Positions 8,345 through 17,327 of a DNA stretch of 50,229 nt are shown here, piece after piece (position 1 is the stretch's first letter; each line of letters opens with the position of its first letter). Made by a program: the position numbers and the translations under genes. The notes beneath the pieces are model-generated. The model was not told the DNA's origin, made no database searches, and was given only the letters and a program-made list of their open reading frames with translations. This DNA comes from Hoylesella buccalis ATCC 35310 (lineage in GTDB: Bacteria > Bacteroidota > Bacteroidia > Bacteroidales > Bacteroidaceae), in the NCBI RefSeq assembly GCF_000177075.1, contig NZ_ADEG01000009.1:1-50229 (forward strand). Direction: 5' to 3'.

Positions 8345-9703
8345 ATGGTTACAGATATTTTGATGAATATTGCAAGTCAGCTACTCACCATGGGACTGCC
8401 CTCTATCGACCAAAGCCTTGAGAAGCTGCTGGTGGCGATGGAGACTTTTCCGAAGTCGGCGGTGCTGGGCAACACCGTGGGTTACGCCCGTGTCATAGGC
8501 TTGTGCCTCGCCCTTTGTGTGGGTTCCTACGAGTGCTGGATGATGATGCTTGGGCGTAGGGCGATGGACGTAATGAAACTTCTCCGCATCGTGGGACTGT
8601 CCATCTGCATCACTTACAGTTCTTGGATCTGTCAGGAACTGGCCCGACCGGGTAAAGCGTTGGAGGCGACCACCAAACAGATGGCGAGCAGCAAGAACAA
8701 GGAAGTGGCTGCGCTGGAACTCAAAGTAGCACAGAAGCAGTCGGACTATCTCAAACGACTCCGCCAGGTGCAGGACAGTATTGAAACGGCGAAGCAGGTA
8801 CAGACCATCGGGGAGGATGCCCATTGGTGGGATAAGCTCATCTACAACATGGAAAATCTGGGCACGACCATCAACAATTATGCGCAGCGAGCCACCGTAG
8901 CCGCTGAGACAAAGGTGTCGGAATGGATAAACGACGTGATACGTTTCATCGGTGAACTGATATTCCAGATGTCGTATTATGGCATCTTGGTAGCCCAGCG
9001 TATTTTCATGGCTATACTGGCCACATTTGCCCCCATCATGTTCGCCCTCTCGATAGTACCGCCATGGAGCAGTGCATGGTCGCAATGGATCAGCAAATAT
9101 CTGTCCTTGTCGCTATGGGGATTTGTCACCTATATGTGCCTGTACTATATCGACTTCATCCTGATGTATAACCTCGGAGAGGACCTCAATGCCTATGGCA
9201 GGCTTCTGCAGGGACAGGTGAACTCTTGGGGACAGATAGGCGCTTTGGGCATTCAGGGCATCGGCTCCAACTGCATGTATGCTATGGGTATGCTGGTGGG
9301 TGCCTATATCATCCGTTTCGTCCCTGAAGTGGCATCATGGCTAATTCCAGGGGGTGTGAGTTCAAGTGCCGGCAGTGCAGCCGGAGGTGTCGTAGCAGGA
9401 GCCGTGGGCGGAGTTGTGGGCAGTGCCGCTTCTACTGGAGTGGGTATCGCTTCAGTGGCTACACCAATGGCGGGTGCGGCAGTCTCTGGTGCGGCGCATC
9501 TTGGCGCAGCTGGTATGGCTGGAGCCGTGAGCGGCGCAAGTGGCTATTCCGATGGCGGAGTGGCTACTATGGCTGGAGTCATGGGAGGCGCTGCCTCAGG
9601 TGTGGCGAAAGAGGCCAAACACATGTTCAAAGAAAGCTCTGCTGGCAAGGCGGCATCGAAGATGGGCAACTCCATGAGAGATTCTTACAACAGAGGAAAA
9701 TAA
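8345..9703 (+). CDS. traJ: TraJ, VirB6-like polytopic inner-membrane channel protein
   Basis: 452 residues with an N-terminal pair of hydrophobic segments (about 45-65 and 75-95), a charged loop (about 100-185) and a cluster of four or five membrane helices (about 205-340), including the family-typical ILATFAPIMFALSIVPPW. The last ~110 residues are an unusual low-complexity tail rich in Gly, Ala, Ser and Val, with short repeats such as AAGGVVAGAVGG. In type IV secretion VirB6 forms part of the inner-membrane channel. Four bases separate it from the gene before; TraK follows after 17 bases. Confidence 0.85.
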   Translation: MVTDILMNIASQLLTMGLPSIDQSLEKLLVAMETFPKSAVLGNTVGYARVIGLCLALCVGSYECWMMMLGRRAMDVMKLLRIVGLSICITYSSWICQELARPGKALEATTKQMASSKNKEVAALELKVAQKQSDYLKRLRQVQDSIETAKQVQTIGEDAHWWDKLIYNMENLGTTINNYAQRATVAAETKVSEWINDVIRFIGELIFQMSYYGILVAQRIFMAILATFAPIMFALSIVPPWSSAWSQWISKYLSLSLWGFVTYMCLYYIDFILMYNLGEDLNAYGRLLQGQVNSWGQIGALGIQGIGSNCMYAMGMLVGAYIIRFVPEVASWLIPGGVSSSAGSAAGGVVAGAVGGVVGSAASTGVGIASVATPMAGAAVSGAAHLGAAGMAGAVSGASGYSDGGVATMAGVMGGAASGVAKEAKHMFKESSAGKAASKMGNSMRDSYNRGK

Positions 9704-9720
9704 ACTAAAAACGACAGGAT

Positions 9721-10317
9721 ATGTTAATACAAAGTTTGGAACAGAAAACAAGGCTCGCACTGACAACTGTACTGCTGACCATCATCGGCAGTGCGGTGGT
9801 CTGTGCCTGCTGCATCTTCTACTGTGCCAAGTTGGTAACGGAAGAGCGTAATCAGATTTATGTCCTCGATGGCGACATTCCTTTCCTCGCTGAAAGGAGT
9901 AAGCAAGAGGCGAATTTTGTCATGGAGGCAAAAGCACACATCCAGCTCTTCCATCAGTATTTCTTCAACCTGCCGCCCGACGACGACTATATCAAATGGA
10001 CGTTGTCCAAAGCCATGTATATGGCGGACGGTACGGCTCTGAAACAGAAACAGGCGATGGAGGAAAACGGTTTTTACTCGGACATTGTCTCTTCTTCGGC
10101 CGTGTGCATGATCATCTGTGACTCCATCAAGCTGGACGAACACACTCGGAAATTCAAATACTACGGTACGCAGATTATTAAACGTCGTTCACGCGACATG
10201 AAACGCTCTCTTATTACGGTGGGCGGCATTGAGAATGTACCCCGGACAAGGAACAATCCGCACGGTCTGCTGATTACCAACTGGAGAACATTGGAGAACA
10301 AAGACTTAGACTACTAA
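9721..10317 (+). CDS. traK: TraK, VirB8-like inner-membrane protein
   Basis: 198 residues with one N-terminal membrane anchor (about 13-36) and a periplasmic domain containing FNLPPDDDYIKWTLSKAM and a C-terminal GLLITNWRTLENKDL, both characteristic of TraK in Bacteroides elements. VirB8-type proteins bridge the inner-membrane platform and the outer-membrane ring. Only 4 bases separate the stop from the next gene. Assignment rests on recognisable family sequence and on position between TraJ and TraM. Confidence 0.88.
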   Translation: MLIQSLEQKTRLALTTVLLTIIGSAVVCACCIFYCAKLVTEERNQIYVLDGDIPFLAERSKQEANFVMEAKAHIQLFHQYFFNLPPDDDYIKWTLSKAMYMADGTALKQKQAMEENGFYSDIVSSSAVCMIICDSIKLDEHTRKFKYYGTQIIKRRSRDMKRSLITVGGIENVPRTRNNPHGLLITNWRTLENKDLDY

Positions 10318-10321
10318 GGGT

Positions 10322-10798
10322 ATGAGGAAGAAAATGAAACGTGCGAAAGAAGCCAAAGGCAGATGGGAACAGGAAACCAAGGGGAAGCTGGAGTCCTTTG
10401 TAAGGAAGCTCTCTTTGCAATGGAAGATACGGGAACGGATAGATGCTGCCAACGCATGGGCTGTGAAACACCCGAAGCGTACGGCGGCCATGACCATCGG
10501 TGCGCTGGTCTGTTCGCTCTGCTTGGGGATAGTCGTGTCACTCTATACCCCGCAACCCAGCAAGGATATTGTGGGGGAGATAGAGAATGTGCAGCCTATG
10601 TTCGCCGGACTGCAGAGCATACAGAACGGCAAGAACGTACAGGTTCGAGAGGTCGGACAACTGGCTCTGCGAGGACAGCAGCTGAAATGGGAACTGGATT
10701 CCTTGGTGCGTATTCCTATCAAGACGCATCAGGATTCCACGCTTATCATCTATAAATATAGGCAGCTCGAAATGATAGTGACAAACTTAAAACATTAA
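10322..10798 (+). CDS. TraL-position small membrane protein
   Basis: 158 residues with a strongly basic N-terminal cytoplasmic region (about 1-55), one membrane helix (about 60-80, MTIGALVCSLCLGIVVSLYT) and a periplasmic tail. In CTnDOT-like elements TraL (DUF3989) occupies this slot between TraK and TraM with the same one-helix layout but is shorter, near 100 residues. I infer an equivalent role; the sequence itself does not prove membership of that family. Confidence 0.65.
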   Translation: MRKKMKRAKEAKGRWEQETKGKLESFVRKLSLQWKIRERIDAANAWAVKHPKRTAAMTIGALVCSLCLGIVVSLYTPQPSKDIVGEIENVQPMFAGLQSIQNGKNVQVREVGQLALRGQQLKWELDSLVRIPIKTHQDSTLIIYKYRQLEMIVTNLKH

Positions 10799-10802
10799 TG
10801 AT

Positions 10803-12191
10803 ATGAAAGAACTGATTAAGAAATTCTTGCTTAAAGCTGGACTGACAAAGGAGGATGCTCCGTCAAACGCTGCACGGACGGAGGCTAATGCAGAAGCGCA
10901 GGGCGAAAATAAGGAAGAGTCCGACGAAAGGGAAAAGACTATTCCGAAAGAACCTCCAGTGGTGAAGCCCTTATCACAGGGCAAGAGTTGGTGGCGCATC
11001 GATTTCAAGCAGCCCAAGTATATCTTTCCATTGGCCATCCTCCTGCCCATCTTGTTCTTAGGCTATGAGCTGATTGGTGTGTTCGGAGGGCAGGGCGATG
11101 CCCAGAAGGGTGTTGCCACCGACAGTATCAACGCTTCGCTGCCCACAGCAGCCAATGATGAAATGGGGGACAAGATGGCGGAGATGAACAAACGTTATAA
11201 CGAGGAAGATGCGGCATCGGCAGTGAACGGCATCGGTGAGGACCAGCCACAGCAGGACTCGCTCAGCAACAGTTATCAAGAGCATGAGCTGGACGATATA
11301 GACCGGCAGAATGCCATCAATGCGCAGCGGCAGAAGGACATGGAAGCCTTGCAACAACGACTGGAACAGTCTCGGAAGCACATCAATGCCTATGAGGGTG
11401 GAAGTTACGGCGGTGCATCCAGATACGGTTCGGGCAGCAGCTACGGCCGTAGCTCCCGACAAGCTGAGATGGATGACTATGCAAGGGAGGTGGAAGCGAT
11501 TCAGAAGAGAAGCCTTGCCCGGCAAAAATCCTTGGAGAGGAGCATGGGCATCGGCGATGAGGATGAAAGTGGCAAAGAATCAAAAGTGTCACAACCCTTC
11601 AATGCACCTAATCGTAAGCCCAAAGAGAAACCTGCCATTGTCAAGAAGGTGATGGAGGGTAATGCGGATAAGTTCAACACTGTCAGTGCCGAGTCTACGG
11701 CGGAGGTTCCGTTGATCCGTGCCATGATAGACAAGACGACCAAAGCACACGAGGGTACGCGCCTCCGGTTCAAACTCCTCGATGATGTGACGCTCAAAGG
11801 GACAAAACTGAAGAAGGGTACCTATCTCTATGGTACGGTGACGGGATTCGGTCAGCAGCGTGTCATGGCTTCCATCACCAGCATCTTGGTTAAAGATAAG
11901 TTCATCAAGGTGGGACTATCCGTCTATGACAATGACGGCATGGAGGGCTTTTATGTGCCGGAATCGGCCTTCCGTGACTTGATGAAGGATGCCAAGGCGA
12001 ACGCCTTGCAGAGCAATATCAACTTCGACGGTGGGTATGGCGGCGGACTGAGTTCTGAGGCAGTGGCTCTGCAGGCTCTACAGAACATGTACCAGTCAGC
12101 AACCTCTGCCGTGTCTGCCAATATCAGAAAGAACAAGGCACGGATCAAGTACAACACCATCGTCTATCTGGTCAATACCAATGCTGAGTAG
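10803..12191 (+). CDS. traM: TraM, VirB10-like conjugation protein
   Basis: 462 residues: a charged cytoplasmic N-terminus (1-75), a membrane helix (about 77-97, FPLAILLPILFLGYELIG), a long low-complexity periplasmic linker (about 110-250, rich in Gln, Glu, Ser and Gly) and a C-terminal domain with the family pattern TRLRFKLLDDVTLKGTKLKK, GTYLYGTVTGFGQQRVM and ESAFRDLMKDA. This is the TraM type of VirB10 protein, spanning inner membrane to outer-membrane ring and transmitting energy from the ATPases. It starts 4 bases after the upstream stop and lies before TraN, as in other Bacteroides elements. Confidence 0.9.
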   Translation: MKELIKKFLLKAGLTKEDAPSNAARTEANAEAQGENKEESDEREKTIPKEPPVVKPLSQGKSWWRIDFKQPKYIFPLAILLPILFLGYELIGVFGGQGDAQKGVATDSINASLPTAANDEMGDKMAEMNKRYNEEDAASAVNGIGEDQPQQDSLSNSYQEHELDDIDRQNAINAQRQKDMEALQQRLEQSRKHINAYEGGSYGGASRYGSGSSYGRSSRQAEMDDYAREVEAIQKRSLARQKSLERSMGIGDEDESGKESKVSQPFNAPNRKPKEKPAIVKKVMEGNADKFNTVSAESTAEVPLIRAMIDKTTKAHEGTRLRFKLLDDVTLKGTKLKKGTYLYGTVTGFGQQRVMASITSILVKDKFIKVGLSVYDNDGMEGFYVPESAFRDLMKDAKANALQSNINFDGGYGGGLSSEAVALQALQNMYQSATSAVSANIRKNKARIKYNTIVYLVNTNAE

Positions 12192-12221
12192 CATTCAACA
12201 ATTCATCAAACATTAGAAAAT

Positions 12222-13157
12222 ATGAAGCAGTTTTTAGTTATCTTGGTTGCCCTCATGGGATTGTGTGGCAGCCTTCAGGCACAGAAAATGTATAAGAACA
12301 TTGAGGCAGACTCGGTTTCGGTGAGATATATCCGCAACGCAAGGCTCACGGACAGCTACATCTTTGACGAGAACAGACGCAAGGATGTGGTGTTTGTCAA
12401 CGAAGAGGTGACAACGCATCTGCTGATGCCAGAGAATATCAAGCTCGTGGACATTTCGACGAACAAGATTGTAGGTAACCAGTGTACGGACAATATCGTG
12501 CGTATTAAACCCTCCAGGAGAATGTACGACAATGAGTTGGTAGGTACAGTTACCGTTATCGGTGAGCGACATATCGTACAACTCAACGTGGTTTATACTG
12601 CCGGACCAGCGAAAGCCAACTCCATCTATCGCATCAAGACCAGGGATATGGGCAGATATGAGAATCCCGACGTGACGATGCCACGTAAAGAAATGGCAGC
12701 CTACGCCTGGGCTATCTTTGCCAGTAAACCGCAAAAGCATATCCGTTCCCATGAGTATGGCATTAGGGCAAGAGTGAACAATATCTTCAGCATCGGTGAT
12801 TATTTCTTCATCGATTATTCACTCTACAATGCCACCAAAATCAAGTATGACATCAGTGAGGTACGCATCAAACTCACGGACAAGAAGGAGCTGAAGGCCA
12901 CCAATTCGCAGACAATTGAGCTGACTCCAGTCTATTCCCTGAACAGTGCCAAGAGCTTCAAGAAGGCATATCGTAACGTGCTGGTACTCGACAAGCTGAC
13001 CTTTCCTGAAGAAAAGGTGCTGAAACTGGAGATTTCGGAGGAACAGATTTCTGGTCGTGTCGTCACACTCAACATTGACTATAAGGATATTCTTCATGCC
13101 GACGGCATTGGTGAACAGATAATGGCGTTCCTCCCGGTTCTTAATTCTCAAAAGTAG
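12222..13157 (+). CDS. traN: TraN, VirB9-like conjugation protein (DUF4138)
   Basis: 311 residues with a signal peptide (FLVILVALMGLCGSLQAQ) and a mainly beta-strand mature protein. KMAMK-like substitutions are absent, but the stretches DVVFVNEEVTTHLLMPENIK and VDISTNKIVGNQ are typical of TraN/DUF4138, as is the late segment KAYRNVLVLDKLTFPEEKVL. VirB9-type proteins form the outer-membrane core ring with TraM. The gene lies 30 bases after TraM and 4 bases before the coupling-protein gene. Confidence 0.88.
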   Translation: MKQFLVILVALMGLCGSLQAQKMYKNIEADSVSVRYIRNARLTDSYIFDENRRKDVVFVNEEVTTHLLMPENIKLVDISTNKIVGNQCTDNIVRIKPSRRMYDNELVGTVTVIGERHIVQLNVVYTAGPAKANSIYRIKTRDMGRYENPDVTMPRKEMAAYAWAIFASKPQKHIRSHEYGIRARVNNIFSIGDYFFIDYSLYNATKIKYDISEVRIKLTDKKELKATNSQTIELTPVYSLNSAKSFKKAYRNVLVLDKLTFPEEKVLKLEISEEQISGRVVTLNIDYKDILHADGIGEQIMAFLPVLNSQK

Positions 13158-13161
13158 CATC

Positions 13162-15495
13162 ATGGCAGTAGAAGAGACAAGGGAACAACAACAGATGTAC
13201 AACACGTTCAGGAGTTGCATCTACCTTTTCTTGATTGTAGAGCTAATCATGAATCTCCCCATCACGGCGGACAACCGTGTGACGGGATTTATCCTGGAAC
13301 TCATCACACGCTTCAAGGTTTTCAACAATGTAGCATCGTGTAAGCTCATCGAACTGATATGTATTGGTGTGACCTGCATCGGTACACGTCCACAGAAGGC
13401 GTTGAAGTTCAACGTCAAGACAATGGTGCTTTACCCTATCGGCATCGGCATTACGTTCATCGCGCTCTGCATGATGCTTCATAAAGGCGTCTGGGGCGGA
13501 GTTTCATTTGGCTTCCCTACCAATCGCGTGCTCTACGCCATGACTTCCATTATCGGTACGATGCTTCTGCATCAGGGGTTAGATGGTATCTCTCGCTACT
13601 ACAATTACAAATTGGGTGAAGACCGTTTCAACTTTGAGAATGAGTCGTTCCAGCAGTCGGAGGACCTGAATGAGAATCCTTATTCTGTCAATATCCCGAT
13701 GATCTACTATTTCAAGGGACGCATGCACAAGGGATGGATCAACATCATCAATCCGTTCCGTGGAACCATTGTACTGGGTACGCCCGGTTCTGGTAAGTCG
13801 TTTGGCATCATCGACCCATTTATCCGTCAGCATGCGGCCAAAGGCTTTGCCATGATGGTGTATGACTATAAGTTTCCAACATTGGGAAAGACGCTATTCT
13901 ATCAGTACTGCAAAAACAAGAGACTTGGCAGGCTGCCGGAAAACTGTGGTTTCCACATCGTGAACTTTACCGATGTGGAGTATTCCAACCGTATCAACCC
14001 TATACAACGGAAGTATATCCCTGACTTGGCAGCAGCGGCAGAGACAGCTGCAACGTTGCTTGAATCGCTTAACAAGGGGGGCGACAAGAAAGGCGGCTCG
14101 GAGGCGTTTTTTCAGAACTCGGCCATCAATTTCCTTTCGGCTATCATCTATTTCTTCGTCAACTTCCATCCAACGGGGTTCAAGGACGGCAAGAAACTCA
14201 CTCGTTACATCAAATACAAGGGGAAGAAACTAAGGCTGATGACAAAGAATTGGCATGACTACCGAGCTGTCGATAAGAACGGTAACATGATTCTTGACTT
14301 TGTGGATGAGCTGAGCCACGATGTGTCGGTGGATGAGGATGGCATGTTCGTGGATCTGAATGATTTCACTTATATCAGCCGTAACGGACAGAAAGTGCAT
14401 ATCGCTTCGTCCTGGTATGAGGATGAGCAGGGGCAGGTAGTGGAGCCTGACACCATTACAGGAGAATATTCGGATATGCCACATGTACTATCCTTCTTAG
14501 GTAAGCAGTACAGTGACGTATTTGACATCCTGATGCAGGATCAGAAAATACTCTCGCTCATGGCTCCGTTCCAGTCGGCTTATACCAACAAAGCGATGGA
14601 CCAACTCGAAGGTATGGTGGGTACGCTCCGTGTCAATGCAGCTCGCTTGGTTTCACCGGAAGCCTACTGGATATTTACGGGGGATGACTTCGACCTGAAG
14701 ATTTCAGACCCTGCCAGCCCTTCCTATCTCGTGATTGCCAACGACCCGGAGAAAGAGCAGATTGTGGGGGCACTGAATGCGTTGGTGCTCAACCGTCTCG
14801 TGACCCGTGTGAACAGCAGAGGGAATATCCCTGTTTCCATCATCGTGGATGAGTTGCCAACCTTGTACTTTCATAAGATTGACCGACTGATCGGTACGGC
14901 GCGAAGCAATAAGGTGGCGGTGACACTGGGTTTTCAGGAACTGCCACAGCTGGAGGCGGACTATGGCAAGAACGGTATGCAGAAGATTATCACCACTTGC
15001 GGTAATATCTTTATGGGTGCCGCCCGTAACAAGGAGACACTGGAATGGGCACAGAACGACGTGTTCGGCAAGGCGAAGCAGACGTCCAAGTCTATTACTA
15101 TCAATGACCAGAAGGTTTCCACATCTATCTCGGAGCGGTTGGACTTCCTAGTCCCTGCTGCCAAGATAGCGGACATGGCGACTGGTTGGCTCGCTGGTCA
15201 GTCAGCTCGTGACTTTACTCCGACGGAAGGCAGCATGATGCAGGGCTTCGACATTGAGAAGTCGGAGGAGTTCAAGACCTCGAAGTATTTCTGTAAGACC
15301 CACTTTGATATGGAACAAATCAAACAGGAGGAAAGTCTGTATGCCGACCTGCCAAAGATTTATCAGTTTGCCTCCAACCGTGAGAAGGAAATCATGCTGG
15401 GGCGTAACTTCAAGCGTGTCAATGACGAGGTGGATGCGATGATTACTGAGCTTTTGGGTAAGGACAGGAAAAATAAACAGGAAACTAATCAGTAG
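13162..15495 (+). CDS. mobC: VirD4/TraG-family coupling protein (MobC type)
   Basis: 777 residues. Three or four N-terminal membrane segments (about 15-130) precede the ATPase core; Walker A GTPGSGKS is at residues 206-213, and IIVDELPTLYF near 560 is Walker B. The region NPFRGTIVLGTPGSGKSFG resembles MobC coupling proteins of Bacteroides elements. It links a relaxase-bound DNA strand to the secretion channel and pumps it through. Its presence implies that a relaxase exists, but no complete relaxase gene lies in this window. It starts 4 bases after TraN and ends 1 base before the TraX-like gene. Confidence 0.9.
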   Translation: MAVEETREQQQMYNTFRSCIYLFLIVELIMNLPITADNRVTGFILELITRFKVFNNVASCKLIELICIGVTCIGTRPQKALKFNVKTMVLYPIGIGITFIALCMMLHKGVWGGVSFGFPTNRVLYAMTSIIGTMLLHQGLDGISRYYNYKLGEDRFNFENESFQQSEDLNENPYSVNIPMIYYFKGRMHKGWINIINPFRGTIVLGTPGSGKSFGIIDPFIRQHAAKGFAMMVYDYKFPTLGKTLFYQYCKNKRLGRLPENCGFHIVNFTDVEYSNRINPIQRKYIPDLAAAAETAATLLESLNKGGDKKGGSEAFFQNSAINFLSAIIYFFVNFHPTGFKDGKKLTRYIKYKGKKLRLMTKNWHDYRAVDKNGNMILDFVDELSHDVSVDEDGMFVDLNDFTYISRNGQKVHIASSWYEDEQGQVVEPDTITGEYSDMPHVLSFLGKQYSDVFDILMQDQKILSLMAPFQSAYTNKAMDQLEGMVGTLRVNAARLVSPEAYWIFTGDDFDLKISDPASPSYLVIANDPEKEQIVGALNALVLNRLVTRVNSRGNIPVSIIVDELPTLYFHKIDRLIGTARSNKVAVTLGFQELPQLEADYGKNGMQKIITTCGNIFMGAARNKETLEWAQNDVFGKAKQTSKSITINDQKVSTSISERLDFLVPAAKIADMATGWLAGQSARDFTPTEGSMMQGFDIEKSEEFKTSKYFCKTHFDMEQIKQEESLYADLPKIYQFASNREKEIMLGRNFKRVNDEVDAMITELLGKDRKNKQETNQ

Positions 15496-15496
15496 T

Positions 15497-16159
15497 ATGG
15501 TACTTCATCAGTGGAAAGGTTTGTCAGGCAGTGCCCTGAAGATAATAGCATTGGTGTCCATGACCGTGGACCATATCGCTTATTACCTGATGGAACATGG
15601 TAGTTGGACGTATGACATGATGCGGACGGTGGGGAGAATGGCGTTCCCCATCTTCGCCTTTCTACTGGTGGAGGGGTATGACCACACTCGTTCCACAAGG
15701 AAGTATGCGCTCAGTCTCTTGGCTTTTGCGCTCATATCTGAAATCCCATGGTGGTTACTCAATCATGATAATTCTCACAACGTGTTCTTCACGCTTTTGT
15801 TGGGATTGATTGCAATAGAAGGTATGAGTAAGATTGACAATAAACCTTTGTTATGGTGTGTTTTGATGATTACCATTTGCGCCATAGCTACATTTCTACA
15901 CGTCGATTATGAGTATTCCGGCATCCTGCTGATATGTGCGTTCCATATCTTTCAGCCAGACAAGGTGATGAAATGCCTTTTAGCCACCCTGTTCATGTAT
16001 CAGTATGGTGTAGTCGGTTTGTGGTTGGGCTTGGCTGTTATACATTGCTATAATAGGCAGAGGGGATTTATAAAAGGGCAGTATGCGAAGTATTTGTGCT
16101 ACGCATACTATCCTTTACATTATATTGCTCTTTTATTATACGCAAATTTTTCACGATAG
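15497..16159 (+). CDS. traX: TraX-family membrane protein (possible pilin acetylase)
   Basis: 220 residues with about seven hydrophobic helices. The N-terminal stretch SGSALKIIALVSMTVDHIAY and the following TVGRMAFPIFAFLLVEGY are hallmarks of the TraX family. F-plasmid TraX N-acetylates the pilin subunit. Here the gene is the last of the transfer operon and almost touches the coupling-protein gene (1-base gap), which supports a transfer-related role such as modification of TraE. The substrate is inferred, since VirB2-type pilins of Bacteroidales are not known to me to be acetylated. No terminator is visible in the 49 bases before the next, convergent gene. Confidence 0.85.
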   Translation: MVLHQWKGLSGSALKIIALVSMTVDHIAYYLMEHGSWTYDMMRTVGRMAFPIFAFLLVEGYDHTRSTRKYALSLLAFALISEIPWWLLNHDNSHNVFFTLLLGLIAIEGMSKIDNKPLLWCVLMITICAIATFLHVDYEYSGILLICAFHIFQPDKVMKCLLATLFMYQYGVVGLWLGLAVIHCYNRQRGFIKGQYAKYLCYAYYPLHYIALLLYANFSR

Positions 16160-16208
16160 CTACATATTGGTAGGCCAGAAATCATTGGAATATAATGCTC
16201 CCAAAACT

Positions 16209-17141
16209 TTAGAAAAAATCACCTTTGGGTATATTTGAGAATCTTGCAAATTTTGCTTCAAACTTCAAGGATAACTGACCAGTATAACCCATGCGATGCT
16301 TTGCAATAATAATCTGTGCTATACCACGCATATCATTGCCCTTTTCGTCTTCATAACAATGATAATATTCTGGACGATGTATGAAGATTACGATATCGGC
16401 ATCATCTTCGATTGTTCCCGATTCTCTTAAATCCGTTAATTGAGGTAAGTTATAAAATGATTGATCGCGGTTTTCAAAATAGCGATTCATTTGAGACAAA
16501 ACTATTATAGGAATATTAAGTTCCTTCGCAAGAGCCTTGAATGAATGCATAATATATGCAAGTTCATCATTTCGTGTAAAATTTGCTGATATTTTGAATG
16601 GTGTTTGTATCAACTGAATATAATCTATAATAGCTATCCTTGCATTATTGTGTTCAACCATATTTCTGATACCATCGCAAATTTGGTCAATATCAAAAGT
16701 TTGATCGTCTAAATAAATTGGAGCTGTTGAGATTTCTTGAGTAAATTTATCAAATTTCTCCCAATCCCCTGTGGATAATCTTCCTGACATCAATCCAGAG
16801 ATTAGAATATCGGAATAATTTGCAATGAGCCGATTAGCAACTTCGCGTGCTTTTGTTTCCAAACAGAAGTATACACATGGAATTGATTTTCCTACTGCAA
16901 TATACTTTAGCATACTTGTAGCAAATGAGGTTTTACCCATCGAAGGCCGACCTGCCACAACAATGACGTTACCATCTTGCCAACCAGAGGTTAACTGGTC
17001 TAATTCGTGAAATCCACTTGGAATTCCACTTAATCCAGATGGATCATTAGAAATCTTAGCAAGTTTTTCTATTGCTATATTTATGACCTTATCCATTGAT
17101 ACAGACTCCGCACTGTACATTTTATTATTCGCATTTTTCAT
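16209..17141 (-). CDS. DnaB-type helicase core lacking the N-terminal domain
   Basis: 310 residues from the ATG at 17141, preceded by AGGATAGAG; a GTG at 17204 would add 21. The RecA-like DnaB C-terminal domain is complete: Walker A GRPSMGKTS, Walker B IAIIDYIQLI, the H3-like VLSQMNR and the arginine-region motif LTDLRESGTIEDDADIVIFI. The ~150-residue N-terminal domain that binds primase and helps hexamer formation in DnaB is missing. By eye the gene is more AT-rich than the tra genes and has its own promoter, both pointing to separate acquisition. It may load on transferred DNA or serve replication of the element. A phage or plasmid origin is possible. Confidence 0.85.
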   Translation of the reverse strand: MKNANNKMYSAESVSMDKVINIAIEKLAKISNDPSGLSGIPSGFHELDQLTSGWQDGNVIVVAGRPSMGKTSFATSMLKYIAVGKSIPCVYFCLETKAREVANRLIANYSDILISGLMSGRLSTGDWEKFDKFTQEISTAPIYLDDQTFDIDQICDGIRNMVEHNNARIAIIDYIQLIQTPFKISANFTRNDELAYIMHSFKALAKELNIPIIVLSQMNRYFENRDQSFYNLPQLTDLRESGTIEDDADIVIFIHRPEYYHCYEDEKGNDMRGIAQIIIAKHRMGYTGQLSLKFEAKFARFSNIPKGDFF

Positions 17142-17269
17142 CTCTATCCTATTTGTGAAGTAATTCTGTTTTCTTAACGCATTTATAACTATAGTCAAAC
17201 TCACTATAGCCCATTGGAAATACGAGATTATGCTTATCTCGGTATTATGTTCATTATCTAAACACCAAA

Positions 17270-17301
17270 CAAAGATAGTATATTATTTTCCAGTTTCCAA
17301 A
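17270..17301 (-). promoter_or_regulatory. Promoter of the DnaB-like gene
   Basis: Read on the minus strand, TTTG (17301-17298) is followed after 20 bases by TATCTTTG (17277-17270). This is a close fit to the Bacteroidetes promoter and would start a leader of about 120 bases. That leader can form two small hairpins, CGAGAT/ATCTCG and CTATAGT/ACTATAG. Confidence 0.6.
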
Positions 17302-17327
17302 CATTTCCGCCACTCTTTATGCAAAAG

